From the NCBI GenBank assembly GCA_012295275.1, contig CM022671.1, positions 2,629,386 through 2,693,385 of the forward strand: a DNA stretch of 64,000 bases. Direction: 5' to 3'. Within the stretch, counting starts at the first letter, position 1. Each line of letters begins with the position of its first letter. This DNA is from Chrysomallon squamiferum (taxonomy: Eukaryota; Mollusca; Gastropoda; Neomphalida; Peltospiridae). This document shows positions 37,201 through 50,547 of the stretch, piece after piece. Made by a program: the position numbers and the translations under genes. A model generated the notes under the pieces. That model saw only the letters and a program-made list of their open reading frames with translations. It made no database searches and was not told where the DNA came from.

Positions 37201-40200
37201 TCTTTTCTTTTTCTTCTTTAGATTTGCTTTTTTTCAGACTTCTAAATGCTTCAGCCAGTTTGTCGTCCAACTCAAACATCTGCTCATCTGTGAAATCAGG
37301 AAGCTCCTAAAAGAAATAAAATAATAAAATACAAACTTATTAGTGACTTAAAATGATTCAGCCTTTATTAACAGCCTTTATTAAGTTCCAGTACAAAGAG
37401 CAAAACATACTTGATCACTGTCATCATTATCGCCATTCTCAGCAGCATTTCCTAGAGCAGCCTGCACTGTCTGTCGAAAACTACTATCTACTTCATCTTC
37501 AGCTTCACTAACATCATCATTTTCATCATCATCATCATCATCATCCTCATCTTCTTCATTGTCTTTGTCACCTTCATTACCAACAGAATCTGTCTCAATA
37601 CTGTCAACTGTAAAATAGTAAACACAAAATAAACAGCATTATTTGAAACTGTACACATCTGTGACCCTTTAATTAGATTTTTTCTATAGTTTTGTGTGTA
37701 CATGTTTTGTTTTATTTAGTCTTTTTACACTTTAGATACTTAATTACTCTGAAATATAAGCTTCAAAATGAAACATACTCATTTGTCTACTATAATAATA
37801 TAAACATTTAACATTTTAAGTGTATGTGCATATTTAACACATAACTGATTTATCTTATACAACCCATTTAGACAGTTTTTAATGGTAGTTAGTCAATGGG
37901 GAACATAAAGAAGAAAAACAAAATCACTCAGAAACAGCCAGATTCTCACTCTGACTGAGGTGTAAAGAAATAAAAAAGGATGAGTTGAGAATTTAATGAA
38001 CCATTAAACAAAATAAAGGTCTTCAAAAGTAATATATTTATATTTGTCGAACTGATATACGCACCTTCATCTTCTTCAAATGATAACATATCTTCCTCAT
38101 CATCAGAGTCTTTTCCTTTCTTGGGTTGAACAGCTTTGGCAATGACAGCCTGCGAGTCACGTGTTGTGTGATCAGCCAGAGCTTTGAACACTGTCTTAGT
38201 GACACTGCGAGTCAGGTTGGAGTTCTGAGACAGCAGGCTCACAAGTACTTCAGTGATAACTTCCATCCAATGAGGATCTGAACAGAAGTCACATGATAAG
38301 ATCATAGACATAAATGGATATGTAGTTAATAATACAAACATGATTATTAGTGAAAGACATATATGAATATGCTGCTATATGTGTGAAAAACTTGTCTTAT
38401 AATAACAGTTACCTATCAACATAAATAAATATTTTATCTAATCATAGCTTTTAAGTTTTCATCTCAGAAATTAGGAGGCTTTAAAAATGGCTTTTCCACA
38501 ATTTGTTTTATTATTATCTCTAAATATTCAAAAATACCAATTTCCAAAGGTTGACATTTTTTAAAATTAAATTATTCTATGGGGTTTTCTAAGTTATGCT
38601 TTTAACAAAATATTCTGTGTAAAGCAAACAAAAATTAAAATGAGCAAAACATTTATTTGCCATCAGGTTTTTCAATGAACTGTAATTAATGGCTGCCTCT
38701 AATTTAATTTTCAGCTGTTTAATATTATTAATGTAAACATACGTCACAGGAAATTGAATTTTTATAAATTTGTACAAGATATCTACATGACTACCCACCA
38801 TCAGAAGACTTGTGCATTGATTGTCTTCTTTTCTGACAAGCCTTTTTGTAACACACATGAACATCCTTAAAATGAACAAAAAAGTAGCATTGTTACATCA
38901 ATACACATACAAATAAAATACTGTAGTAAGTAAAAATAGTCAGGAAACACACATTGCTGCCATTGGGTACACTAGTCAGGGGATGACTAAATGAAAAGCA
39001 AGTTCAAGTCACACAAAAGACTTACTAAAGAATTATTCATCTATCACCATATTTGAAGTTTTAATTTAATAAAAAATATTTTCAAAACATTTACTTCTAA
39101 TATAAACATTTAATGCTAAAAAAATGTTCTCAAAAATACATTTATTTTTTAATTTCTAAAGTTCAGTTTAAGAAAACATTTTTATTTCTAACAATATGCC
39201 ACAAAGTGTGTGGGCTTCATTATATCTCAGCAATAAAGATTAAAAGAGAAAACATCACTGACCTTGATAATAGGAATGACACTGTGACCTTCAGTGAACA
39301 TCTGCAGAGCTAGAAACATGTACAACAACTGAAACCCTTCCTTCAGTCCAACTGTACTCAACACTTTACCCTAAAAAAAAAAAAAAAAAAAGATTTAAAA
39401 CAAATTCCAACATTAAATTAATAAATACAGCCAATTCCAAAAAAATATAAAGATGAGAATAAAAAATTTCATTTTGAATAAAACAGCATTTTGGATAACA
39501 GCTTTGAATAAATATGATACAGTGAAAGTTACTAACTATTAAATTAACATAATTTGATTCGTGTCCAGACTCCAAAGATATCAGACTCTTAAATCAATAT
39601 TACAATGATCACTTTAAATCAGATTAATTAAAGCAGATGGATGCAATGTTTGTATGATAGTTGAATACAAACCTTTCTGTCTCTCTCAATTTTATTAACA
39701 ACATCAACAACTGCATCCCATTCTTCCTGCACCTGTCACAGAAAACACAATTTTTATTTTATTATTATCTACATTATCTCTGAAAAATAAGTCTTATTAT
39801 TTTAGAGAAAGTCAACAAAAGACATCTGAAAGAGGCTAAGAATCTGCACATGAAAAGAAATCAGGTGCTTATCCAGAGATTGGACCAAAATGTATACCAG
39901 TTACTTCTGCTACAACACTTACTCCTGATTAAATGTTTTTTAAAAATAATTTATTTAGATAAGCTTAACTTCTATTAGGAGAAAGGCATATTCAAATTCC
40001 TTTTGTTTATGCATATATATATATATATATATATTATTTTCAGAATTACTCTGAATGTATAGATATATATATATATATAGCTATCCAAATATATATAGAT
40101 ATAGATACATATATTCATGTAATTCTAGAAATAAGTTTGTTTTAAAGGAAATTATTTATTAAAGTTAAATATCCAGTATAATTCAAAACTGTAAGGAATA

Positions 40201-43200
40201 ACAGTCTGAACATTTTAAATATATGCTAAAAGATATTACCAAAAAACAACAAAAAACAACAACTGAAAAATACAAAGCTATAAGCTTTAAACTAAGATAA
40301 ATAAATATTCTGTGAACATACCTCATCTTCGAAAGGGTTTCTCATGGCAACCACATCTGGTGATTTTATTAATTTCTATTAAAAAAAAAAAAAAAAAAAA
40401 AAGTACTTTTATAGTTAAAAATAATAATTTGTAGTTGAGCTTTTATTATATATGCATTTCTTCACTTAACAATAAATTATAAAAACCCAAGAATGTAATT
40501 TAAAATGGTTCAATTTGTTAAGTGTAAGTGTGCAAGGTAATTACAACATATGAATCTGAATGTACTTAACAGCAGCTACAAACTTGCAGGTTATTGTTGT
40601 TTTCATCTCTTGTTTATATTCAGATAACTACATTTTTTCATATCAGTAGAAATAATACTTTACACATCAGTGTCTCCCATTTCATATTCAGTGATAGACC
40701 AGATTAAGTTAAATGTAAATGCAGTTGTTGAAAAGTGATTACTCACATCAGCATACTGGAGTATCTCATAGAGCAGCTTCAAACATGTTTCAAACTTCTC
40801 AACTTTTGTAGCCTTTTCTAGCAATTTAATGATAATAATAAATTAATGTTTACAAAATCTACTCAAGCAACTACTAACATGATTTTTACAGTTACATTTC
40901 TTAAAAACCGAAAAGAGTCATTTCATCATTTTCAGAAATAGAAGAAAAAAATATTAAATAATTAACTCATTACGGTTACCCGAAAATATTTTTGTTTACC
41001 TGAATGGACAGTGGTCATCAGTGTGAGACTTTTGGTGAAGTTTATGCTTGACACGTTTGTGTGTTTGTCTGCAGGAGGTATCATGTCACACTAACAAAAC
41101 AAAATTTCAAATTACTTTTTTTCATAACTGACAAAAAAAAAAACAAGAAAAATAAAATTGTAAATAACTGATAAACTACAATAAAGTATACTCACATGTT
41201 TCAAAGTGTTGGATAAAGACTTGATTTTGAAGAAACCATGAAGGCAGAAAAACTGAATGACAGACACACGCAGACTAAAGTCCATCACTTTGCAAATCCG
41301 CAACATGTTGTTCAGCTGGCTACATGCCCATTCAGTGTTGTCACCCTCTAACTGCATTCTAGGGATAAAAATAATTAAAAAAAAAAAAATTAAAAAATAT
41401 ATATATATATATTATACATTGTTTATTTCAGATGTTATAAAAACTTACTTTAGACCAACGTTTGCTAATAATAAAGCATGTAAGAATTTCTCAGAGATTC
41501 ACAAAATTTAAAGGAATTGGAACATTGTTGTTGATTTGAATCCACTCTGTGTCCTTTTAATTTATTTTAACAAAATAAAATGATTTAATTTAATAAATAA
41601 AAGAAATACATCAGACTTACGTTTCAGAATTCTTGCCACAGATGAGAAACATGAGAAGTTTTACAATGTCTTTAACAGTTTCTTCAGAAAACTAGAGTGA
41701 AACAAACATTAATTTATTGTAAAAAAAAAAAAAAAAAAAAAAAACCCCCCACATATGTACTGGAAGAAGAATGGCAGATGTAAAAGAATATATATTAAAA
41801 GAAATCTGAAATTAAAGAAAGTTTATTACCAGTGGAAAAAAAAGAACACAACTGACACTTCAATACAATTTTATATTAATACATCTGATAAACACTGAGA
41901 AATAATAAAGAAGAACATTACATCCATAACAGACTGAAATACCAATTATGAAGTACAACAGAAAAAGTTTAATGTGATACAGAGGCAATACTCATTTAAC
42001 ATTAAACTTTAGCATGCTTCAATATAAAATGAAAAGTTCAAATAAAAATTTTAAATTAAATGTTGGTGAAAGCTATGATACAATTTTTGTGTAAAATGAT
42101 TTGTTAAAAAAAAATGATTATTACTTATAGAAATTCTATGTAAGTTTATTTACTTACATTCATTACAACTGTGCTTAGAATGTTTTGTCTTCGGACTCCA
42201 AATGTCATAGGACTGCTGGGTTTGCTGATCAGTGACGTGAACACTGCTGTCTGGATGTCTCTGTCTGGTCTGGATCTCAGATAATCACAAAGGCTATCCA
42301 CCTAGTTAAAAACAAATCTAATAAATTAGTGAATTACTTAAAAACAAACTAATGTTTTTGTTACTATTAGCACATAAAACAATGATTAAATCATATAAAC
42401 AACAAGCCAGTGAATATGTATCTTACAGTTATTATTTGTTCAAGTTATTATTGATAAATTAATTATGCAATGTATATTTTGTTTACATATATGTGTAGTT
42501 TATTTTCTTACTTGATATAAATTTCTGAATTATTCTTAAAGCTTCAAAAACCAGCATATTGTAGTTAATATCGATTTCATTTTATTACTCAAATAACGCA
42601 CTGTTAGGTTGTGCTAATTTTATACGTATAACAAACTCCCAAGCTGTATTACTTACAACCTCATTTATTTTTGTTCTGTGGCTATCAGCTGTAGTACTCT
42701 CAACTGGGGTACTTACCATTTGTTTGCAGTAAGGAAATAGAGGATCTGCTTTTTTCTCTGTGTGTCTCATAAGACAAATCACAATGTCAGGACTAAGAAT
42801 GGCTGATATCTGTGAAAAAAAATGACAACATTTATTTTTCGGTTTTGTTATTAATTTTTAATAACTAAAAGGTTTTAGTTAAAATTAACTGGAATCTGAG
42901 GCATACATCATAAATATAAATTTGTATGAAATTTTGTCACATCTTTTTCAACAATCTTTAATTCATTCCAGAAAAAGTTCACAATTCAGTTCATTAAATT
43001 CAATACATTAATCTGTTAGCCATTACTGATCAGTGTAGAAATATTTGTGTGTGTGTGTCTATATATATATATATATTACTCTCACCTGTTTGGCTGTGTC
43101 AATGTGAGACAACAATTTGCCAAATAATGCCAGGCCCAAATGTTGTCTTTTTATATTATCATCAAAGAGATTGTCTAAAACAAAAACAAAAAACAATGGT

Positions 43201-46200
43201 ATTATTTGATGTATGCAGACATTATTGTTAACAAGGAATACACAAAAACAAAGAAATACATTATATGACATAACTTACAATGGATAGGCTACAAACTTTT
43301 CAAAAGTTAGTCATGTGGCATTGGATAGAATGTGAAATACTTCATCACTCCAGCTGTAATTTTATTAATACTAAACATATATGATTTCTATCAAGTTTCT
43401 AATATTAGATTAATGTAACTGCAAAAAGAAGATATTAGTATATTGGATATTTAGTTCATGAATTGTTTCTTATATAAATGCTATAATTTCCCAAATGAAG
43501 GGGTTTAAGTGAAAACAGAAATATGTTGTATAAAGATTAGTACAAATTATAAAATAAACGTAATAATTCTATATACGTACGAACACAATGACACCAGAAG
43601 GTTTCAATGTTCAGTTCAGTAGACACTACTTCAGCAACTATGAGATCAACAACCTTGTGAACCTGAGGAAAGTTTGCTGTCGAGTTCTAATGAATAAAAA
43701 ACACACAAAACAATATTAAAAAGTGATTATCATTATTTTAGACTTTTAATTATTTTTCAAAAATTCCTTTCTTTTAATATTTGTTTTAAACATTTTTGAA
43801 ATAAATTTTCTATGCACTCCAGGAATATTTTTAATCTATAAATGTATAAAGATTTTATTGCATTAAAGATATGAATTAGGATGAATAATGATATTTTTTT
43901 AATAATTGGCCATTGGATCACATTATATTCTATAGAAAAAAGTATTTTACAAATTATCAACTTAATGCACACTTACAACCAACACCTGTGAAATGTATGG
44001 GAAATTCTTGGAACTGATTAGTGGAAAATTATCCCAATGTTTCTTAATAAACACTTTATTCAACGTCTCCTGAAAAATTATAATTTAACAGTCAATATAG
44101 CATAATTACAAGTTTAATAAAATAAAGTTATCCAATGAAATAAACATTAAAAAAAAGAAAGAAATAAGAAAAAATGATGTTGAATATTATTATTCTATTA
44201 ATTATTTTTTAATTTTATAAACTGATACTCTATTTATATACAAACCTTTTGGTGTTGAATGCAGGTGAGAAGTAACAGGATATCATCAGGTGTGGCTTTA
44301 CTCCATCCCTTTGACAACTGCTTTTCCAATTCTGGAAAAACATATTTCTCAAAAACCTTATTTTTAACCTGAAACATTAAAAACACAGCCATGATTAGAA
44401 AACCTTAAAATGAAAATTAAGAAATCAAAAAGTTCATGAAAAACAAATAACCTTTTAAGAAAACTGATTAATTCATTTTAGAACTGTAATGATCACAGAC
44501 TGTAACCTGATGTATGATATAACTTAACCATCCCTTCCCCATAGAACTGGCTTTCTCCAAATTCCAGACATGATGCCATGTCTATTATCGATTAAGTGCA
44601 CGTAAAAACATTAGTATTCTTGATTTAAAAAAAAAAGGGAAGTGAAAAAGCTCACCCTCAACTTATTCAAGTTATTGTCACTATAAAGATTTAAACCAAA
44701 TAAAAATAATAAATCAGATAAACGGCACCCAAACCACATCTAAAAGAATTCAATGAAAAGGCATTCACTGATTATTAACCAGATTTCTGTTCACAAAATA
44801 TTACATTGTAGTCACAATATCCCCCAACCAAAAAAACCTCCAAAACCCAATAATTTTATAAATTTGTAAAAAATACCTTAGTAATGATCAAGGAAAGTGC
44901 CTGGATACAAACAGGGTGGAGGTAAGTCTTCTCATTCTGTAAATGTCGCAACTGGTTGACAACTTTTTTTATAAGCTGTTTTGAACCCTAATATTTGAGA
45001 TAAACCCCAAAAGTTTAAATAAATTACACTTCTTACGAAAAACATAATACATGACATACTACAAATGTGGGCTGCTAGAAATAAGTCAGAGAACTATCTG
45101 AAAACGATTTAAAAAAACACTTTCAAGAAATACAAGAGTTCTGTACCCTGTATCATGAAGTGTGGTCTGTATCATGAACTGATACTGTTAACTTGTATTA
45201 TGACTGAGAAAAGTACAAGTTAATATCTGGCTTGATAACCATGCATGCATGACAAAGGTTAATGACTTTTCCTATTTATAAAAGATTCCTTGCTGCAAGT
45301 TTCAATGACATAAAATAAAAACAATATATCTACAATGACTACATACACTTAAGACATATTATTAGTTTAATTAATGGAACAGAAAATTACAAAAGCAAAT
45401 CTAAATACTTGAAATAGATTAAATCCAGTTTCGTTGTACAAATAGTTAATAAATACCTGATATAATCTCCCTGACTGCATTAGAGTAAGACACACAAATG
45501 CTTTTCCCATTGATGTATTACCAGCTTCCTGTTAAAAAAATATAAAGTATCTATTGTATTCATAATTAAGTCCTAGCAACCACTGTACAATATAGAAAAA
45601 AGCATCATACTTAAAGTATATATTATAAAACCAATATATCAATATTTTTCTGCAAAAGAATTTATTAATTTTTCAAATGAAGGTACAAAAAACAAAGAAA
45701 TTATTTATAATTACTGTTACATTTAATATCAACTTATAAAATAAAAATGAAAAGAAAAAAGAAAACACAAAAACTTACAGACTTTGTAAGTTGTTGTTTT
45801 AAAACAAGACATTTTTCAGACATCTGAAGAACATCTTCCACTGTGACAGTGTCAAAATCTCGTAAAATCTGAAATTAATGTAATTTTAAAGTTATTTATT
45901 GTTAGTAACAAAGCTTCAACCCCCCCAATTTCTTCTATATATGATAAGCTTTAGTTGTTAAAATATAAATAATAAATTATTTTGTTATGCTTTATAATTA
46001 TGAAAATAACGAGTTCAACTATGAAAGATTCATTTTAAACTGATGATGGACTTCTGTGTTATCATTATGGGATAGGAACCAGTCACCTTAACAAATGGTG
46101 AACTGAAGTGAGAAATATCACTAAAAACAAGCAATAGTGATATCAGTTTTAAAAAGAATAACTTCAGCTGAAGTAACTACAAGTAAAAAGGGTATTTTAA

Positions 46201-46968
46201 AATGAATAAATGACCTGTGTCAATGCCATGGAGAAGCCAAGTCTGGCAAATTTTCTTGATGAAGCAAGACCACGTACAAGTCTTTGTAAAACATACTGCA
46301 TCTCTGCCTCAGCTCCATCCTATAGAGAGAAATAGTTTACAACAGAAAACAGACGATGTATGTAGCACATAAGTACATTTACATTTTATAAACAATGATT
46401 CTGGAGGAGGAAAAGTTATCCTAACAAAATTTTCTGGAAACTGTATTCAAGTTTTATGATTTTTATTTATTTATTATTATTATTTTAAACAGCTGAACAA
46501 TTTCATTAAAACGGTGTGTTAAACATATTCAATATTGTCATTTGTCATATCTGATTTTTACTTTTAACATTTACAAAACAATGTACATTACACTTCAAAT
46601 TACAGTTCTAAAATTGGTGATTTTATTATTATTTTATCTTGACTTAAGTTATAAATATCAATATAAATAAGTAGACCTATTTAGGTTATTACTTTGCTTA
46701 GTGTGAACTCATAACTGAGTTAGCGAGTACTTCAATAGACTGAATTATGAATAGTAGTTAGTAAGTTACTAAGTTAGTAGTTCTCAAAATTATTTTTCGT
46801 ATGAAACAGTAATAAAACCTGTTTTTGTTTTTGAAGCAATTTCCTGACAAGTTCCGACACAGCAGCAACACGCGAATCATCGTTTCCTTCTGCCAGTGTC
46901 CAAAATAATTCCAAAATACCTTTATCAATGCAACTAGCCTTTACAGTCTTCTGTTGCACGTGTTCCAT
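31220..46968 (-). CDS. MYBBP1A: MYB-binding protein 1A / Pol5-like nucleolar protein (35 exons)
   Basis: Exons: 46819-46968, 46215-46319, 45779-45868, 45457-45528, 44877-44987, 44246-44368, 43977-44069, 43581-43686, 43086-43174, 42717-42809, 42158-42301, 41621-41691, 41196-41358, 41000-41090, 40747-40817, 40322-40375, 39673-39732, 39263-39370, 38799-38865, 38065-38277, 37411-37607, 37173-37306, 36867-36924, 36409-36522, 36126-36201, 35155-35204, 34631-34726, 34164-34228, 33934-33985, 33572-33643, 32995-33039, 32638-32703, 32219-32323, 31848-31954, 31220-31328. Every phase agrees; the product is about 1139 aa (human about 1328, with a longer basic tail). Recognisable parts are the helical-repeat N-terminus (FWTLAEGNDDSRVAAVSELV), DPHWMEVITEVLVSLLSQ (exon 20), an acidic Asp/Glu stretch in exon 21, LPDFTDEQMFELDDKLAEAF (exon 22) and a C-terminal KKKKRKK basic signal. 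The family acts in the nucleolus in rRNA synthesis and ribosome biogenesis and binds transcription factors. Confidence 0.95.
31571..31660. mobile_element. Small fold-back MITE in the last intron of MYBBP1A
   Basis: The 90-bp element is almost entirely two inverted arms of about 32 bp. The left arm starts TATATACAGGGTGGTCCAGA. The right arm, reverse-complemented, starts TATATACAGGGTGGCCCAGA. The arms differ at about three positions and leave a loop of about 26 nt. CAGGGTGG termini flanked by TA repeats resemble Tc1/mariner-type ends. It has no coding capacity. Confidence 0.75.
35401..35998. repeat. 38-bp minisatellite, about 15-16 copies, MYBBP1A intron 25
   Basis: The unit is GATGTAACTTCTCTTATAAT then GAGACTGCAAGACCCTGA, tandemly repeated with a few substitutions (G/A at TAATG(A/G)GA, CCC/CTC). 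One unit near 35498 has a rearranged insert (CTGCTTATAATAAGACTC). TCTCTTATAATGAGA inside each unit is a near-perfect palindrome. The array takes up about two thirds of the intron between exons 25 and 26. Confidence 0.93.
40380..40402. repeat. Poly(A) tract next to a MYBBP1A acceptor
   Basis: On the sense strand this is a run of about 22 T shortly before the AATAG acceptor of exon 16, so it serves as the polypyrimidine tract. Similar T runs precede exon 18 (39372-39391) and exon 35 (31334-31358). Confidence 0.7.
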
Positions 46969-47431
46969 ATTTAGGTTTTTTGTTTATATTAATGCGCATG
47001 TTATCACGGAAACGGAAATAGCAATTTCTTTAATTATTTCTTCACTGGCTATGAGACCCTCAGAATACTTTCAAACCTACGCGCTGATCATTACGTATAC
47101 GTTAAGTATTATTTCAAATAAGTAGAGAATCCATGAAATAAAGCTCAGAAACTCAAGCCTTAAAATGAAAAATAAATAAAAGTAAAAATAAAATAAAAGA
47201 ATAACTAAAATACCTATCTACACATTATAAACTTTGACGACTTTTTTATTACAGGTTTACAGTAAAAGGTTTCCAGTTTACAAACCAAAGTTACATGTCA
47301 AGAATTGTATTAAATATTTGGCTCAATAACAAGAAAAAAATTCATGAGTATAATAGAAATTAAAATGTTAATGGTTTTAAATTAAATTTAATAAGATTAT
47401 TCTATACCAATTACTGATTTTTGGAGTGTAT

Positions 47432-47466
<35 letters not shown>

Positions 47467-47792
47467 TAATAATAATAATAATAATAATACAGCCGGCATG
47501 TAATGACTACGTAGAACTTTATTATTATAGCAACACTGCTCTTCATTTAAACAGTTTAATAGGCATGTAGCTATTTCGTTTATTGTTTATAAGTATTATA
47601 ACCAAGTTTGATTTTTAAACAGAATATTTGGTAAAACTGCTCATTTATTTACTTAGCTAATAAGTTATTAGTTTTGTTTGTGTGTTTATCACATATTTTT
47701 ATTTAATGGAAACAAAATCATACGAATGGAGTTCTAAGAAAAAATTATATGAATGATACTTTGTGTTATTTTTGTAATTTTAGCAGTATAAT

Positions 47793-47828
<36 letters not shown>

Positions 47829-47957
47829 TATTGGACTTGTGTTAAATTGCACGTACTTATAAATGAATACAATATTTCTCTATTTAAAAATAAAATAATA
47901 ATAAAAGCAAATTTAATAAATTGTATAAATTTTGATAAAGTAATGACGTAAACACTA
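46969..47957. other. Region upstream of MYBBP1A, no gene recognised
   Basis: It holds the presumed MYBBP1A promoter at the left, a (TTTA)n-(AAT)n compound microsatellite at about 47432-47488 and an (AAT)n tract at about 47795-47828. No coding exon is seen. Confidence 0.6.
46993..47000. promoter_or_regulatory. NRF-1-like half palindrome upstream of MYBBP1A
   Basis: TGCGCATG lies 25 bp upstream of the MYBBP1A start codon in otherwise CpG-poor DNA. It matches most of the NRF-1 consensus GCGCATGCGC. A CACGTG E-box lies at 46957-46962 just inside the coding sequence. Both are plausible for a ribosome-biogenesis gene but are short motifs. Confidence 0.3.
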
Positions 47958-48379
47958 CTAATCAGTTGTGTGATGTAATTTTGGAATAAAAGCTTGAGCA
48001 TAATGGGAGTCGGTCATTTGAATCTGAGAATCCAAGAAATGAATATATCTGTCATCAACAACAGCAGTGGAAGTTCGATCTGAGTCATACATTTTCAAAT
48101 ATGATCTAAAGAATAGGAAGGAGACGACACCGAGCATTGAAACTGCAAACAAATCTACATTTTCAATACCGAAATAATTGATATTGAAAAATAATACACC
48201 TTTGGAGGCCTGCTATGATTCTGAATTTTAAAAATAGTAGAGAAACCGAATAGGGCATCAACATGATCAAACGAAGATTCCGAAGCTTTACATTATAAAC
48301 AAACGCTCCGTGCAAACCTACATATACATATACACCCATACGCTGATGTATTTAGAGAGTTAGGATAGTCGTCCCTGTC

Positions 48380-48464
<85 letters not shown>

Positions 48465-48714
48465 ACGATATAAATTATGATACATTATGATGTCTTTGTC
48501 AGATTATAATTGTACGTGCATAGTACGCAAACAGTAATCACAGAGTGTCAGTGTGTCAACGAGTTTATGAGCACAAAAAGTTTCAACAATTCAAAAAAAT
48601 AACCGCTTGTTTAACACACTGATACAATCATATTTCAGAGCTGGATGAATGAATAAAAATTAGTTATATGTGTATACTAGAATAAATGTTATTAACATTT
48701 TTATATTATTATTA

Positions 48715-48767
<53 letters not shown>

Positions 48768-49163
48768 GTCACTTTGTATAAAATTTAAAATAATAATTAT
48801 TTGAAACATTAACGTTAACCTAAATTGGGCCCTAATACAGGAATTCGGAGTTCATGCCCTTGTTATTACAATGTATTGATAGATGTGTGTACGGCCATGT
48901 TAAAGGTGATTTCTTTCTGGTAATAAACAACTGAGGTTAAAAACGTAACAGGATAATTTGCATCTAGCTTGTTATGGGTAGGTTTTTAATTTATATACAG
49001 CGATAGATATAATTTGTTCTAGTGTAAGAAGGGAATCTATTGTTAATCGACAGATCTTTAAAACGACTGCTTTTATACATCACAGTCTGATCATACTCGT
49101 AACACTGATAATTATTAATTCCTAGCGGCGAAAATAAAATGCTTTATAAATCTAACGTCATAT

Positions 49164-49218
<55 letters not shown>

Positions 49219-50132
49219 ACAATGTTTTTATTTATTTATTTGTTATTGTTTAAGTATTAATGTAATTGATTAAAATATTTATTTATTACTTAACAAAATT
49301 TAACCACCAAGTACACGTAAAATATATTTTAAAAAAGATTTAAGAATAAGAAGAAATAAATAAATAAATAAATTAGTTAATTAATTAATTATTTTTAAAA
49401 TGTGTGTGGTATACATACATGTGTGTGTATGTGTACTCTACATACACTGAACTCAAAATAGTAATGTTGATTAATTTTGTGGGTATGGATATAATATTTA
49501 TAGCTTTGAAATCAATAATGGTGACAGCAGATAAGCTTAAGGATGTTAGCCAGGGTGTTACAGTGAAATGGATATCGATCTATATCGATTTATTGATGAA
49601 CTTTGCAGATGTTTTTATTTTCTAGTAATAAAATTATTCATATTTTGACCTTAAGACTGGAATGAATGAATATTTTTTACCACTCCATCTAGTAAAATAG
49701 CTAGGCTGTTGTTTATTACTTGTTATTAAATAAACTTAAATGTATCTGTGGCGTTTTGAATAAATTATCTATTACCATTTTTTACATTTACCAGTTTTAT
49801 TTTTATGCGTTAGAACTCACAATATTAAATAAGAAATATTACAATAAAATAATACTTTTATAACCGATTTTATCGCCTCCACTGTACCGCTTCACAAATG
49901 GAGTTTTGACATCATCACATACATAACGCACTAATATTTAATCTGACAACAGTATACTCTGTAATAATTATTGAAAAACACGCTCAGGTATTTTAAAACT
50001 GTAATTATTTGTTATAGTGCACTGCGTCAGCCGTCTGCTCTGTAGCGTGATCTGGGCTTGAATGTCGTCACTTGAGATTCTCCTCTGCAGCCATTTCCTA
50101 TAACTTTCGGGGGTTTCCTCGCTTTGTTGCAT
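47958..50132 (-). CDS. Tentative small single-pass membrane protein (two exons)
   Basis: Exon 50072-50132 encodes MQQSEETPESYRKWLQRRIS and would splice at CAA/GTGACG. Exon 47958-48142, after acceptor TTTGTTTGCAG, encodes 60 further residues ending in TAG. The phases fit and give 81 aa: a short charged N-terminus, one hydrophobic segment (ISMLGVVSFLFF, about residues 21-32), then a polar tail with SDRTSTAVVDDRYIHFLD. The tail has mixed, protein-like composition unlike the Ile/Asn/Lys-rich background frames. I do not recognise the family. The donor is not strong and the 1.9-kb intron carries several microsatellites, so either exon could belong elsewhere. Confidence 0.35.
48384..48462. repeat. 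(AG)n microsatellite
   Basis: About 79 bp of pure AG repeat lie in the intron of the tentative membrane microprotein. On that gene's sense strand it is a (CT)n tract 240 bp upstream of the second exon's acceptor. Confidence 0.95.
48712..48767. repeat. (ATT)n microsatellite
   Basis: About 18 ATT triplets with one initial interruption. A similar tract is at 49165-49218. Confidence 0.9.
48818..48868 (+). repeat. Dispersed repeat, copy 1
   Basis: About 50 bp from CCTAAATTGGGCCCTAATAC to GGAGTTCATGCCCTTGTTAT. It shares the end motif GGAGTTTAGGCCCTTGATAA in degenerate form with copies at 56546 and 61152. Confidence 0.4.
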
Positions 50133-50500
50133 TATTTCGTTATGTATTGACAACAGTTGACAAGAAACAAATAAAACAGAACTCAAAAGTATGAAGAGTT
50201 AGATCAGGAATGTAATTTTCAAAGAAAACTGATTTCGTAGCGCCCAGAATATTGAGAAGGTTTACTGGTAGACTTAATTTGGACATCATCATTTTAGTAC
50301 TCTAAAACAGAGGTATCATTAATGTAGTTAAACTATTTCTTCGTATCATTAAAATTAAAGAAGTATATAAATAAAAAGTTATCTGAAATATAAATTTCAC
50401 ATTTCTAGAAATTAGGTATATAAACGGTCTTTAATCTGTAAACATTTTGTAATTATATTTTCAAGACTAGTTAATACAACTTTCAAAATGAAATGTGTTT

Positions 50501-50507
50501 TATAAAA
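50501..50507 (+). promoter_or_regulatory. TATA box-like element upstream of rhodanese gene A
   Basis: TATAAAA lies 41 bp before the tentative ATG at 50548. In DNA this AT-rich such motifs are frequent, so the call depends on the first exon being real. Confidence 0.25.
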
Positions 50508-50547
50508 TATAATAAAAAAGTGGTTGTCAGAAAACAGCGACAGCGCT

